Shown here one piece after another: positions 9,034 through 19,802 of a stretch of DNA of 26,542 nucleotides (position 1 is the first letter of the stretch; each line of letters begins with the position of its first letter). The notes beneath the pieces are model-generated. The model was not told the DNA's origin and did not search any database. It saw only the letters and a list, made by a program, of their open reading frames with translations. The stretch comes from Conoideocrella luteorostrata (taxonomy: Eukaryota; Ascomycota; Sordariomycetes; Hypocreales; Clavicipitaceae): assembly GCA_032433595.1 (NCBI GenBank), contig JASWJB010000457.1, positions 1 through 26,542 on the forward strand. The letters run 5' to 3'. Both the position numbers and the translations under genes were made by a program.

Positions 9034-9553
9034 TCAAATCCGTCTATTCCTGCCGATTTCTGCTGTTGTAAACTGCTCCTTTACCTCACATCTATGTAAA
9101 GGTATATAACGTAATAACTTTACAGCTGTGACCACGGTGGGTGGATGGAAAAACGGGTCATCTGCAGCAATATCTGCATTGTCCAACCTCACTGTATAGC
9201 CATAGCTTGTAGCTCTCTGGGAAGGGAATTCAATGCTATTTACGTCAAGTTTGTCGACTTCGGAAAGGGGGACGTTGCAGTACTGCTCTCCTGCATACAT
9301 GCACACCTCCGGTCGTCACAATCTCGGCTGTCTTGTACAAGTGATCATGAAACAAGCATGGAGGCGGGGGATCTAAGACGAGAGGCGTGCAAGCATCTGA
9401 GCAAGACGAGAAAAGAACCGATAATCTTACTGAGGGAGAATTCCACCTATCAACATTTTTCTGATAAAGCTCGCGTCCATAATTCGCGAAACCGAGCAAT
9501 CCCGGTACGGCGCGATCCGGCGAGCCGTAAACCTGTTTACGATCACATTGCAA
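9034..9553 (-). other. Possible multi-exon hypothetical gene or relic
   Basis: On the minus strand a frame from 9553 reads YGSPDRAVPGLLGFANYGRE and reaches GTAAGA (about 9430); a second, offset frame from 9306 gives a further 90 residues ending at 9034. Possible donor and acceptor pairs exist between them, but I could not find a join that is clearly right. No domain is recognised. It could be a decayed gene, or the frames may be chance. Confidence 0.22.
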
Positions 9554-12100
9554 CCAATAGAAGGAGATCTAACCTGCTCCAACTACTGCTTGGGTGCCTG
9601 GCTCATCTCTAAATGTGTCATGCCCGCAGGCTTGGTGATAATCGACAGACCACATCTCGATTTGTGTGAGCTTCTAGTTTTGCCTACCCCTCTGATTCGC
9701 TCTAATCCAAATAATGTTGAAATTAGTAACCATTACAAGGTTGCTTTACAGAATTCATGCCTCTAGCTTCAAGTCATCGTGTTTATATTAATAGAGTTTT
9801 CAAGAACGCATTTAAATAGTAGCTTTGTTGACTATTCACATGTTGGAAATGATTTGCAGCAGGTTCAAGAACGTCCCCCTTCTTCTATCCTTGATTTTTA
9901 TCGAGACGTCCTACAGCCGTCTTCAAAGGCTCAATCTTCAACTTTTCTTCCTGTTGTAGTGCAACCCTGAGCTGCAAGCTGAAAAACCTGGTATCATAAG
10001 TGAGCAGCTATGGTCAATCCAGTTCAGCGGAATTGTCCTCGCTTTCTAATTAATTTGATGAGTACAGGGTAGTGAAAAGCAAGTTGACCTGTCTTGAGAG
10101 GTATGAGCTTCTCGTCTCATAGTTTCGTCTCAGGGGATTTATTTCCGAACCTTCGCAAACGTCCCACCCATTCTTGGCCCATCTCAGCGAGAAAAACGAG
10201 GCGCTCAAACGTTTCCAACACATAAACATAAGACGAATGTTCTCGAAAGTGCTTTTCAAGAGAAAGAAAATGGTGAACGTTTACAAGGAAGCATCGTTGA
10301 CAGTGATCTATCTAAGTTCTGGACGGGGGCATTACGACAGTTTAGAGTCTACAGCTCTGCTGGATAATTCTGGAGCCATAATTGAGCTATGCTGACAAAT
10401 ACTAGGCCAACTTGCTAATCAATAGAATGCTTTTCTTGGATTTGAGAGAAATTGAAGATCTAGATGCAGCAAAAAAGCAGCGAAGGCTTTAAGGTTGGAG
10501 TTTGGCGAGGTATGTCGCCAACACACTGAGTAAATGGCCGCTCATCGACGATCATTTCATGAGCTAATGTGGTACATTCTATAAAGCCGTAACGCATACT
10601 GTAACTGTACCTGAGTAACTCTCACAGGTGTGTATGGACAAGTCGAGGGTGCATTTCCTCGCTTTTCCAACTGACCGAGCAGGGCTCAGAGACATCGTGA
10701 TGGCATGAGAGATGTCTGCAATACGAGGAGAAATCAAATTGACGAGGTAAGCCGGATAACAGAGCTTTGGTAGTCCAAAGATAGTGCTTAGCTCATTGGT
10801 GGTGATAGACGATGCTCAGTACATCCTGCATACTAACACCCTGACGTCATATATAGGTGAAGAATTCAACCCACAACGTTATCCCCACAAGAAACCAGAT
10901 AAATACAACATTCGTACAGAGATGACAGTGAATCTTGGTTATTAACCAAATCTAATATTCTGGAAAGTGGCTACTCGATTTTGCTGTCGCCGGGTGGAAC
11001 TCAAAGTAAAGTAACACTATGGCAGTGACAGCCTTCTTAACGTCTGTAGTATCACAATACCCCCCTGCAGGGATGTAGTTCAACTATGAATCACTAAGTA
11101 CTACATTAGCCGACTGCTGCGTGGTGGTGCTGTTGTCTGTAGCAGATTGTACGGTACACCTGAGGGCAAGTTATCTTGTTGCCGCTCGTGAACCTGGATA
11201 TATCTCGCGACATGACCAAGCACGTAGGAAATATCAGTGGCGCCCGGCGGACGAGATTTTCTTGATTGCAGCGAGTGAGTCGGCTACATCAGCCTTGAAA
11301 ATGTCGGGTTGGACAGGTAATGACTTTGGGCACGTCCAATATAGAAGATAACCACAAAGTCGAAAATGCCTAAAGAACTCTTATTAGCAAACAACGATCT
11401 TCTACATGGCGTGACGCTAATGGTCATGTTTTTTTTTGGGGCATCTTACACGGTTGCAGCGCGAAAAAGACTGGTTGAATGCAAAAAGGGATGCTCAGTT
11501 GCTCTTTGGCAGCCTTCGTTTATCTCCGGCAGCCACCGTAGCAAAGTTGAGAAAATAGTCCATTCCATCACCACCAAATTATATAATTGTTTCTACGAAC
11601 CTCTTACTACCTTCGTCTCCTATGAGACCCGTACGAACAATTTTGCCTGTTACATGATCGCGCGCCAGTTCTATCTAGCTTCACAGGAAGATATAAATTC
11701 TGGCGATGCGGCATACAATTATCGTCGAAAAATGAACGGCCCCAATATACTCATTCATATTCTTACGCCGCTTATATGTCCGATTCATCTTGGGTCTCGT
11801 CAGCTGGATGTTGCGAAATAACCATGTGGTTCCCGAAGAAAGCGACCATCTGAGCAAGTGAACTTCTGCATTGTATTCCCCATTTCCGTCAGCAGATCGG
11901 CCAAACATGCTAACGTTTCCAGCATATTCCACGTCCATTCATGTTTCCAAATTCTAATTGTGGTGAACGTAGTTTGTGTGTTCAACGGCAACTATGCTTA
12001 CTAAGAGGCTGTACTCTAAATATCAACACTATGTGGCTACGGGCAGCCGAGCAATGCTTCTGGAGCGCAAAATCGAAGAGCTTGCATAGGGGCAAGTTGG
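9554..12100. other. Gene-poor stretch, no supported gene
   Basis: Several unrecognised frames of 60-150 residues occur; the longest is 11366-11821 plus, 151 residues, with a hydrophobic N-terminal segment after about residue 14. None has a convincing signal peptide, domain or splice-supported extension. This may be decayed coding DNA or contain fast-evolving genes that cannot be modelled from sequence alone. Confidence 0.35.
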
Positions 12101-13431
12101 CCACCATCTAGTCCTGGAAAGACCAGGTCGATATCGAGGCGCAGGTAAGATATTGTATCCTCGCAAAAGAGTCGCTCCGTGAGTGTTCAACTGCACGGCC
12201 GTCCTTGGCTACGCCGTGTTCAGCTTGAGAATTAACGGTTCGAGATTCTCCGCCAGCCAAACAGCAGAGGCGGCGCCGGAACCGAGCCCGGCAATTGTCT
12301 GGAATTAGCCGTTGAGCGCCGTTGCGTCGGGAGGAAATACGGCCGTTGGTCGGCCGCGGGGAAGTAAGGCGCGGTGCGGCTGCTGACTTGCCTTGCGCTA
12401 GTGGATCTGTGGTGTATTCGGGTTGGCCAGCGCAGCTGTTCAAGTCGAGCCTTATTACGGGGTCAAGTCGAGCCAATTGGCGACGAAGAGCGGCGGAGAC
12501 CGAGGTCTGTAGGTGGCAAGCGCAGCTGCTCCGTATGTACAATGGACTTGGGTGAGTTAGTCATAGGACCGTTTCCTTGTGCTGGTGGGAGACCCGACCG
12601 AGTTCGCTCCAAATCGAACAATTCCGAGCGGGAGTCAGAGAGCTCGCAGCGGAGCACCACGACGACTCGAGCGGACCAAAGCTCAACAACAGCTGTCCGT
12701 TTGGCCCCCTCCATCCCACACGACTTCCCTCTATTCCCGACCCGTTCGCGCCGTTCTCGCTCTTTACACCACCAGAGTCTTGATGAACTCCTGTTGCTGG
12801 CTTTCGTTGCACCCGGGAGCTGCCTGCCTCGCTGCGAAGCCAACGGCCTCCCCGCCCTCGACGAGCCGTGTCCATGAACGATCGGCCGATAGAGATACTC
12901 GACAGACCGAGGACGCCCCGACACTCGACACTCAAAGCAGCTACGACGAAGACGGACCCGGCTGCACTTGGACCAAGCATTTGCCGGCAATCCAACAGTG
13001 CTTGCTTGCGTGGGTGAGCGAGCGAGCAGCCGGGTGGATGACGGTGGCGCCGCGTCTCGCACGTCCTCTGGAGCTCGCCCAGCAGGCCTAACCCCCGCCC
13101 CAGACACTCGCTCGAGGCACTGCTCGCGCACCGAATGTCTCCCCAGGTCCGCCGCTCCACAGGCCTGGTCGTGTGGTGCGTGTCAGTGTCTGGGGTGACG
13201 CCAGCAGGCGCCGTAACGCGCGCCGCCAACGCACGCAGCGCCCGCAACGCCATTGGACCCCAACCGGGCCTGGCTGGGAGCTGCTCCAAGAGGGGTGCTC
13301 ATTGGCGAGCATCTCCAACAACACACACAAGCTGTGGCCGCTCGGCATCCCTGAGGACACATCTGCCTTCGCTGACGCCTCCGCGGACGCCTTCACGGAT
13401 ACCTTCCCCTTTTCGCACACAAGTCCGCCGC
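12101..13431. other. GC-rich upstream region of the CDF transporter
   Basis: GC content rises sharply here, and many overlapping open frames on both strands are a by-product of that. None is recognisable. A palindromic CCAATTGG lies at 12473-12480. An in-frame ATG at 13135 would add 99 residues to the transporter, but the added sequence shows no domain and I treat it as leader. Confidence 0.45.
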
Positions 13432-14932
13432 ATGATCCGGAATCTATCTTCTGCGTTGAGGAACCACTCGTCGACACCGTCCCTCCTCGGCACACACTCC
13501 TGCTTTTCTACCGCCGTCGTCTACCATTCATCCAACTCGCTGTCCCGTCGAGCTCCCTCCGCGTCCACGTTCGATTCAACCTCCTCCACTGCAACTGCCC
13601 GTTGCGTGCTGCTTCATCTCGCCCCTGTCCGTGGACGCATCCGCACCTTCCCCACAACCATGGCTTCGACGCTGAAACAGACGCGAGATCACGGTGGTCA
13701 CGGCCACGGTAAGGGCGGTCACGGGCACCACCATCACCACCATGACAACACGTACCTCACATCTGCAAACACCAGTGATCCGGGTGTCCGCATCACCCGC
13801 ATTGGCCTGCTGTCCAACTTGGGAATGGCCGTTGCCAAGTTCATTGGCGGCTGGGCCTTCAATTCCAAATCCATGACCGCCGACGCGTGGCACAGCATCG
13901 CCGACCTCGCTTCCGATATTCTTACACTCGCTACAGTATCGTGGAGTTTGAAACCACCGAGCGATCGATTCCCCATGGGTTTCGGGAAAATTGAAAGCTT
14001 GGGATCCCTGGGCGTGTCGGGCATGTTACTGGTTGGAGGCTTCTACATGGGCTGGGAGAGTGCGATCAGCTTGTACGGTCACTTCAATCCCGAGGGGGCA
14101 CATCACATCTTTGAGCACGTGGGCCATGGTCACAGCCACTCTCACAGCCCAGCCGATCTGGGGATTCCAAACATTCATGCCGTGTGGCTAGCCGCCGGTA
14201 CCATCTTGATCAAGGAATGGCTATATCATGCGAGTATGTCGCTCCTATCCTTTGCATCCGCCGTCAGAAATATCTGTAAGCTAACCTAATTTTCTTTCTT
14301 TTTTTTTTTTTACAGCGATGAAAGTTGCGCAGGAACGAAAGTCATCAGTTCTGGCCTCGAACGCCATTCACCACCGCGTGGATAGTCTGACAGGTATAGT
14401 TACATTGGCTGCCATCCTTGGTGCCAATGTGTTTGAAAACGCTGCGTGGTTGGACCCTGTGGGCGGACTTCTCATCTCCATCATGGTCGTCAACGCCGGC
14501 TACGAGAACACAAAGGAAGCCATGTACGAACTGGCAGACCGCAGTCTCGATGAGGAGGTCAAAACATCGGTCAAGAAACAGGCACATCGTGCATTGGCCA
14601 ACGTAAGCGAGGGCCACGAAGCAGAACTCCGTGATATCAGCGGCATCAAATCCGGGCAAAACTACCTTGTTGATCTTGAGATGGCCGTGCCGGGAGCATG
14701 GTCAGTAAATGAGGTGAAGGGTCTGGAAGATGCGGTACGTACGCAAGTGGGCAGCAAAGTGCGCGGCGTTCGACGACTTCGAGTGCGGTTTGTGTCGCGC
14801 GATAAGCCAGTGAATGAAAAGTGGGATGAGTTTATTGTTGGGACAGAAGCTTTACAGGAACCAGAGGCCGAGACTGACGCCGATGCCGAGTCGGAGGAGG
14901 CTGTAGATAAAGACCATAAACATAGACATTAG
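13432..14932 (+). CDS. Mitochondrial cation diffusion facilitator (MMT1/MMT2-type metal transporter)
   Basis: Model: 13432-14233 joined to 14316-14932, 472 residues. The 82-nt intron (GTATGT…TACAG, branch GCTAAC) restores YHATMKVAQERKSSV. Residues 1-76 are rich in Arg, Ser and Thr and nearly free of acid (MIRNLSSALRNHSST…), a mitochondrial presequence. A His-rich metal-binding stretch follows (about 87-103), then the CDF membrane domain. Metal-site motifs HxxxD are present in TM2 (H154-SIA-D158, with D151 nearby) and TM5 (H286-HRV-D290). A second His-rich run (HGHSHSHS) lies in the loop before TM5. The cytosol-type C-terminal CDF domain spans about 345-430, and the tail is acidic. Homologues in yeast, Mmt1/Mmt2, move iron across the mitochondrial membrane; the metal here is inferred. 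Alternative in-frame starts are 13135 and 13660. Confidence 0.92.
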
Positions 14933-15589
14933 ACCCGATGCTGTGTTGCCTTTGTACATGCATGCAATCAATAGAGGCGCAGGGGACATAAAAGGTGTGA
15001 AGTTGTACGGCGTGGCATGAGGTTGTAAATATTTTTGTTTGTACTCCGCACAGAGCATCGTTATAATGCATGTACGTATTAAAACGAGTCTACTCTTGGC
15101 TAAGCAGCTGCTGCTCGTGATGCGCCGCTTTGTCTAAACCTGTCTCGTCCGACTGCGTCAACAGGGCCTGGTTTCGGCCGCATTAGTTTGGCGTAGGCAA
15201 GTCAGCAAACCATGTCGCATGCCGATCAAACAAGATTTCGGCGGCCCAGTCGGCTTCAAGCCGGGATGCCACAGAGTATGGGGAGAGAATTTAATTCCTT
15301 AGTGTAGAACGGCATCTAGATCGCTCTGCCGTGAACCTCTGCCGTACATGGCTGCATTCTTCGTGGCAAACAAAACAGCTAGAAAGGTAGCGTCTCTTAT
15401 ACAACCTACTCCATACTAACTGCTACCTAGACACTTGTAGTGAGGATACTCGACCAGCAGGGCTCTATCTGGCTCCTTCTCCATAGTTCCGACGTAATTG
15501 CAGCCCGCTACACACGCACCACGTACCTACCCTACGTGGATGGTGTTCTCCATCCTTGGCGTATGGTTCCATCAATACCTGGACGGATA

Positions 15590-15607
15590 CCCCGCCAAAA
15601 ACTCCAC
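15590..15607 (-). promoter_or_regulatory. Paired candidate CreA sites
   Basis: On the minus strand, GTGGAG (15602-15607) and GCGGGG (15590-15595) both fit the fungal CreA consensus SYGGRG. They are six bases apart and about 480 bp upstream of the xylulokinase ATG. Paired CreA sites are typical of working repression sites, but the motif is short and common. Confidence 0.35.
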
Positions 15608-15655
15608 CCTTCCTCTAGCAGACGTTTGCAGCTTACCATCCCGACCTGCATTTTA

Positions 15656-15661
15656 GGCTAA
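15656..15661 (+). promoter_or_regulatory. Candidate XlnR site
   Basis: GGCTAA, the core recognised by the xylose-responsive activator XlnR/XYR1, 426 bp upstream of the xylulokinase ATG. A second GGCTAA is at 15098-15103. In aspergilli the xylulokinase gene belongs to the xylose-induced set, so the location makes sense. Confidence 0.35.
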
Positions 15662-16086
15662 TTCCGAGCTGCCTGCCGCTCAATACCAAAATATCCAAAA
15701 GTGTAAAAGGCGATTTTAGATCTGCATGCTGAGCCAATGAGTGTATCCTCCGGACTCCCGATAACAGAATGTGTGTGTCTCCTGCAGTCCGAAGTTGAGT
15801 AGACCCATCCGTGTGCTGCTTTGACGATAGGCAGAAGACAAAGACCCGCAGAAGGCTCCAGCCATGACGCTCTGAGAGGCCGACCCGATAACCAACACAG
15901 AGATAAGTGTGTCGCGATACCAATCGCCCTTTTTTCGCAGCCTTGGATTTCTCGCCACGCCAGCAGGCTCACTCCGTCCATCAAACTTGGCACTTTGACC
16001 TTGTACCCCCGTTCTCCCCATTTCATGTTCCTCTGTGAGCTCCCCGCTCTTCCCCGAACTCTTGCATTCGAAGCCAAGCCGTCATC

Positions 16087-18029
16087 ATGAGCGACGATAA
16101 CGGCCCCTTGTATCTGGGCTTTGACCTGTCCACGCAGCAGCTGAAAGGTATGCTCTCAATCTACGGAGTAAACCTGCCGGGTTTGCGCCGTCTCCTCTCC
16201 TCTTCTCTTCCCTCTCGCTGCGAACCCGGATGTCTAACTCGGACCGGCGCACCACAGCCATCGTCGTAAACTCGGACCTGAAAACCATTGCTCAAGCGAA
16301 AGTCGACTTTGACGGCGACTTCGCCCGGGACTATGAGATCCACAAGGGCGTCCATGTGCGCGAGGAGACCGGCGAGGTTTTCGCGCCTGTCGCCATGTGG
16401 ATGGAGTCGCTCGACCTCGTGCTGGAGCGACTGTACCAGGAGATGCCCGTCTCCATGAGTCGCATCTGCGGCGTGAGCGGATCGGGCCAGCAGCACGGCA
16501 GTGTGTTTTGGAATAGCGATGCCGAAGAACTACTGCGCGAATTAGACCCCAAGGAGGACCTGGTGACCCAGCTGACGGATGCGTTGGCGCATGAGTGGTC
16601 GCCGAACTGGCAGGATCAGAGTACCCAGAAGGAGTGCGATGCGTTTGATAGCGCGTTGGGCGACAGGGAGAAGTTGGCGGAGGTTACTGGAAGCGGCGCA
16701 CACCATGTGAGTTATTCGATGCTGCTGTTGCTACTGCTGCTACTACAGCTACATACTTTGAAGTTGTTTGTGTGCAAATGAAAATGAACCAAAGAAAAGA
16801 CACTACTAACAAGGTACGTTCAGCGATTCACGGGCCCGCAAATCATGCGATTGAGACAAGTCCTTCCACGGATGTACGCAAACACGAGCCGCATATCTCT
16901 GGTGTCTTCCTTCCTCGCCTCTCTGCTTCTTGGGTCGATTGCGCCTCTTGATGTCGGCGACGTCTGCGGCATGAACCTGTGGGACATTCCCAAGCAGGAA
17001 TACAGCTCTGAGCTGCTGGCCCTGGCGGGCGGGGAGCAAGGTGCCGACGACCTGCGTAAGAAGCTGGGAGAGCCACAAATGGACGGCGGCAAGTCGTTTG
17101 GCAACATCTCCCAGTACTTTGTTTACAAGTACGGGTTCAACCCGGACTGCCAAGTCGTTCCCTTTACTGGCGATAACCCGGCCACCATTCTGGCGCTACC
17201 GCTGAGACCTCTGGACGCTATTGTTTCGCTCGGCACGTCCACCACGTTTCTCATGAACACGCCTGCATACAAGCCCGACGGATCCTATCACTTCTTCAAC
17301 CACCCCACTACAAAGGGGCACTACATGTTCATGCTGTGCTACAAAAACGGCGGCCTAGCGCGTGAGAAGGTTCGCGATGCGCTACCCAACGCGGCGCCAG
17401 CTGGACAGGCATCCTGGGACGAGTTCAACAAGGCGGTTCTCAATACGCCGCCCCTGGACGTGGCCCGGGACGGAGATAAAGCCAAGCTCGGCCTGTACTA
17501 TTACCTTCGCGAGACCGTGCCCAACATCCGCGCCGGGACGTTTCGATTCCACTGCGAGACGGACGGGTCGAATCTTCAACAGGCGTCGGAGTGGTCAAGG
17601 GAGGTTGATCCTCGCATCATTGTTGAGTCACAGTCTCTCTCCATGCGTCTGCGATCTCAAAAACTTGTGCACAGCCCACGAGACAGCCTTCCGGCCCAAC
17701 CACGGCGCATTTACCTCGTCGGCGGGGGGTCCATGAACCCGGCCATCGCCCGGGTGGTTGGAGATGTGCTTGGCGGCGCGGACGGCGTCTACAAGCTCGA
17801 CGTTGGAGGCAACGCGTGCGCACTGGGCGGCGCATACAAGGCGCTGTGGGCTCTGGAGCGCAAACAGGGCGAGACGTTTGACGAGCTGATTGCGAAGCGG
17901 TGGAAGGAAGAAGGGTCTATCGAGCGTGTTGACCATGGGTTTAAAGACGGCATCTACCAGAAGTACGGAGAAGTCCTGGGGGCATTTGGAGAGATGGAAA
18001 ATAAGTTGCTGGCCGAAGAGAAGTCCTAG
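16087..18029 (+). CDS. xkiA: D-xylulose kinase
   Basis: Model: 16087-16147, 16258-16706, 16824-18029, giving 571 residues, close to the usual length for fungal xylulokinases. Intron 1 (110 nt) starts GTATGC and ends CACAG, with branch TCTAAC. Intron 2 (117 nt) starts GTGAGT and ends TTCAG; both keep frame (…QQLK-AIVV…, …GAHH-RFTG…). The enzyme phosphorylates D-xylulose to D-xylulose 5-phosphate with ATP, feeding the pentose phosphate pathway in the cytosol. FGGY-kinase features seen: N-terminal GFDLSTQQLK, GVSGSGQQHGSVFW, ISLVSSFLASLLLG, the likely catalytic Asp216 in GDVCGMNLWDI, VSLGTSTTFL, and C-terminal IYLVGGGSMNPAIARVVGDV. No frameshift or missing motif. Upstream GGCTAA and SYGGRG motifs suggest xylose induction and glucose repression. 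Confidence 0.96.
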
Positions 18030-18107
18030 AGTAGCAAATCACCAAATTAACGGATGTATAGTATCGACCGATTGTGCCGGTAGGGAGGGTATCTATGTTG
18101 TGTGTGT

Positions 18108-18994
18108 CTATCTGACGTATTTGCCCATGAATCGTCTATGGAAGTCCGATCTCAGCATGTCCTAATTATCAAAACGTCAGCAATGAATGCTCAGTGCGTC
18201 CCACTCTCCCGAGGGAACCGGAAACGAAAGCCAACAAAGGATACTCACATTTACAAACTCCTTCTTGCCCTTCTCCTCCGCCCCCCTCGCCTGATTCTTA
18301 AACACCACATCGTCATCCCATCGCCGCTTCATCGTGTAATCTTGTTTGTTTAGAAGAGGATTGCCAAGCGCAATGTTCTTCTCCCTGGCGTCCTCCTCCT
18401 CCTTAGCCCGCTCCGCCTCTTCCCTCTTCTTCTTCTCCTCGCGCTCCCTCCTCACGCGCTCCAGCTCGCGCTGCAGCTCTGCATCTTCGTCGTCCTCACT
18501 GTCGTCGTCATCGCTGTCTTGGTCGTCGTCGTCGTCGTCGTCTTCCTCAGAGTCATCATCCGCGTCAATAGCGCGGGATTCCTCCAGTATTCTGCGCCGT
18601 TTGGCTTCGTAGTCTTCCTCTTGCTCGCCGTCTTCCGAAGCGGCTGCGAGGCGTCTCTTGTCCGTGGCACCGCCCGCCTTGGAGGAGGCCTGGTCTTCGT
18701 CGATCGGGAGAGGGCGGCCGTTTCTTTTGGCGAAGTGGGCGGCTTCGGCGGCGAGAAGCTCGGCGGCGAGGTCGCGAGATGGTTCGTCGTCCGCGTCGCC
18801 GCCCTGGCCGGCTTGGCGGAACTTGAGCTGCGTGTGGGCGGGTTGCAGGCGTTGGTGGTAGGCTGGGCCGCGGAGGGCTTCTTTGCCGCGAGCCTGGGGG
18901 AAGACTTGGGTTAGATGTGGCTGGGGCGATGGGGGAGCTGTTATACTAGCATGTGACGTACCGGGTCGAAAGTTGGTCTATGGGCGGTGGTCAT
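18108..18994 (-). CDS. cwc15: Pre-mRNA splicing factor Cwc15/Cwf15
   Basis: Model: 18994-18962, 18893-18249, 18161-18108, giving 243 residues. Intron 1 (68 nt, GTACGT…CCCAG) follows [11 protein letters not shown], and intron 2 (87 nt, GTGAGT…TTAG) precedes the last 17 residues. Cwc15 is a subunit of the Prp19-associated (NTC) part of the active spliceosome, in the nucleus. Family signatures are the N-terminal THRPTFDPARG-like start, HTQLKFRQ, a long Asp/Glu-rich centre, a Lys/Arg/Glu coiled stretch ([14 protein letters not shown]), then NPLL…[12 protein letters not shown] and the C-terminal [15 protein letters not shown]. Without the third exon the protein would lose this conserved end, which is why the intron was placed here. 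It converges on xylulokinase with only 78 bp between stop codons. Confidence 0.95.
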
Positions 18995-19802
18995 GGTGGT
19001 GGGTTTGGAGATTGATTGAAGAGGTTGTTTCGAGGGTTCGACGTCTGCGAGCTGACGGTGGTGAGTGAATGCTTGCTGTGGCGCTGACCAATCACAACGT
19101 GGCTGTACTTTTAGAGTGCCTCGCCGCTCCATGCTTAGGCAGGGTCCCCTTCCCACAAGCGTAATGCCCACCTCTGATTATTCCTTGCCCTCCCATTTGG
19201 AATTGATACTGCAGCGACATATATAGGTGTGGACCTACGTCACCGGTGCGAACGGGTGCTCGTGGCGGAAGCGGCGTGTGTGGCAGCGGGATGAAGCCAG
19301 TCACGCCTCCTGCTGCACTGAGTGCCAACATCTCCGCGTCGTCCCTCTCGCCACGGGCTTTACTGTGTCTTTGTGACTTAGGGATATGGAAGGCATTTGT
19401 AACTTCTTGGGGTAGGAAGACCGGGGGATTTTTTTTTTTGGAGAGGTAAAGCGAGATTAGCACGCCCATAATAGCGACCGTGGCAAGTTTGAGGTTTAGG
19501 CCACTTTTCGTGAGAAGCGGCTTCTGGCATCCCGGATAACAGATCATTCTGGCTCAGAGGGCCGGAGCGTCAGGACAGTCCATCTATGGCAGTCCATAGC
19601 CACCGACGCGTAATGGACCGCCGTCAGCTGATATCTTTGTCGGACACGAACCTGTCCCATTCGAGGCGGCTGCGATCGTCACGTATGCAAACCTCGTTCC
19701 CGATACTTGGAATAATAAGGGCAACTAACAGTAGCGTTTCTATGATAAAATCTATATGTACATGTGACTCTCACTTCTGTGGCAAAGTAAGGCGAGCTAT
19801 GC
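18995..19802. other. Intergenic: cwc15 promoter and NLR 3' flank
   Basis: No supported gene. A 151-residue antisense frame (19092-19547) has one hydrophobic stretch but no family resemblance and is probably chance. A T-run lies at about 19430-19438. Confidence 0.5.

Larger units (their letters stand above)
14933..16086. other. Intergenic and xylulokinase promoter region
   Basis: No supported gene. Antisense frames near 15633-16077 carry no recognisable product. It contains candidate XlnR and CreA sites (listed separately) and a pyrimidine-rich stretch (about 16010-16050) just before the xylulokinase ATG. Confidence 0.5.

Noticed and set aside
12463..13289. Long antisense frames in the GC-rich region before the transporter
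   Set aside because: Low stop-codon frequency from high GC; several frames overlap on both strands and none is recognisable.
13135..13431. N-terminal extension of the transporter from ATG 13135
   Set aside because: The frame is open, but the sequence lacks a domain and the mitochondrial presequence starts naturally at 13432.
15658..16077. Antisense gene overlapping the xylulokinase promoter
   Set aside because: No recognisable product, and it occupies the expected promoter.
18346..18914. Plus-strand Ser-rich and Val-rich frames opposite cwc15
   Set aside because: Shadows of the acidic Asp/Glu-rich coding sequence of cwc15.
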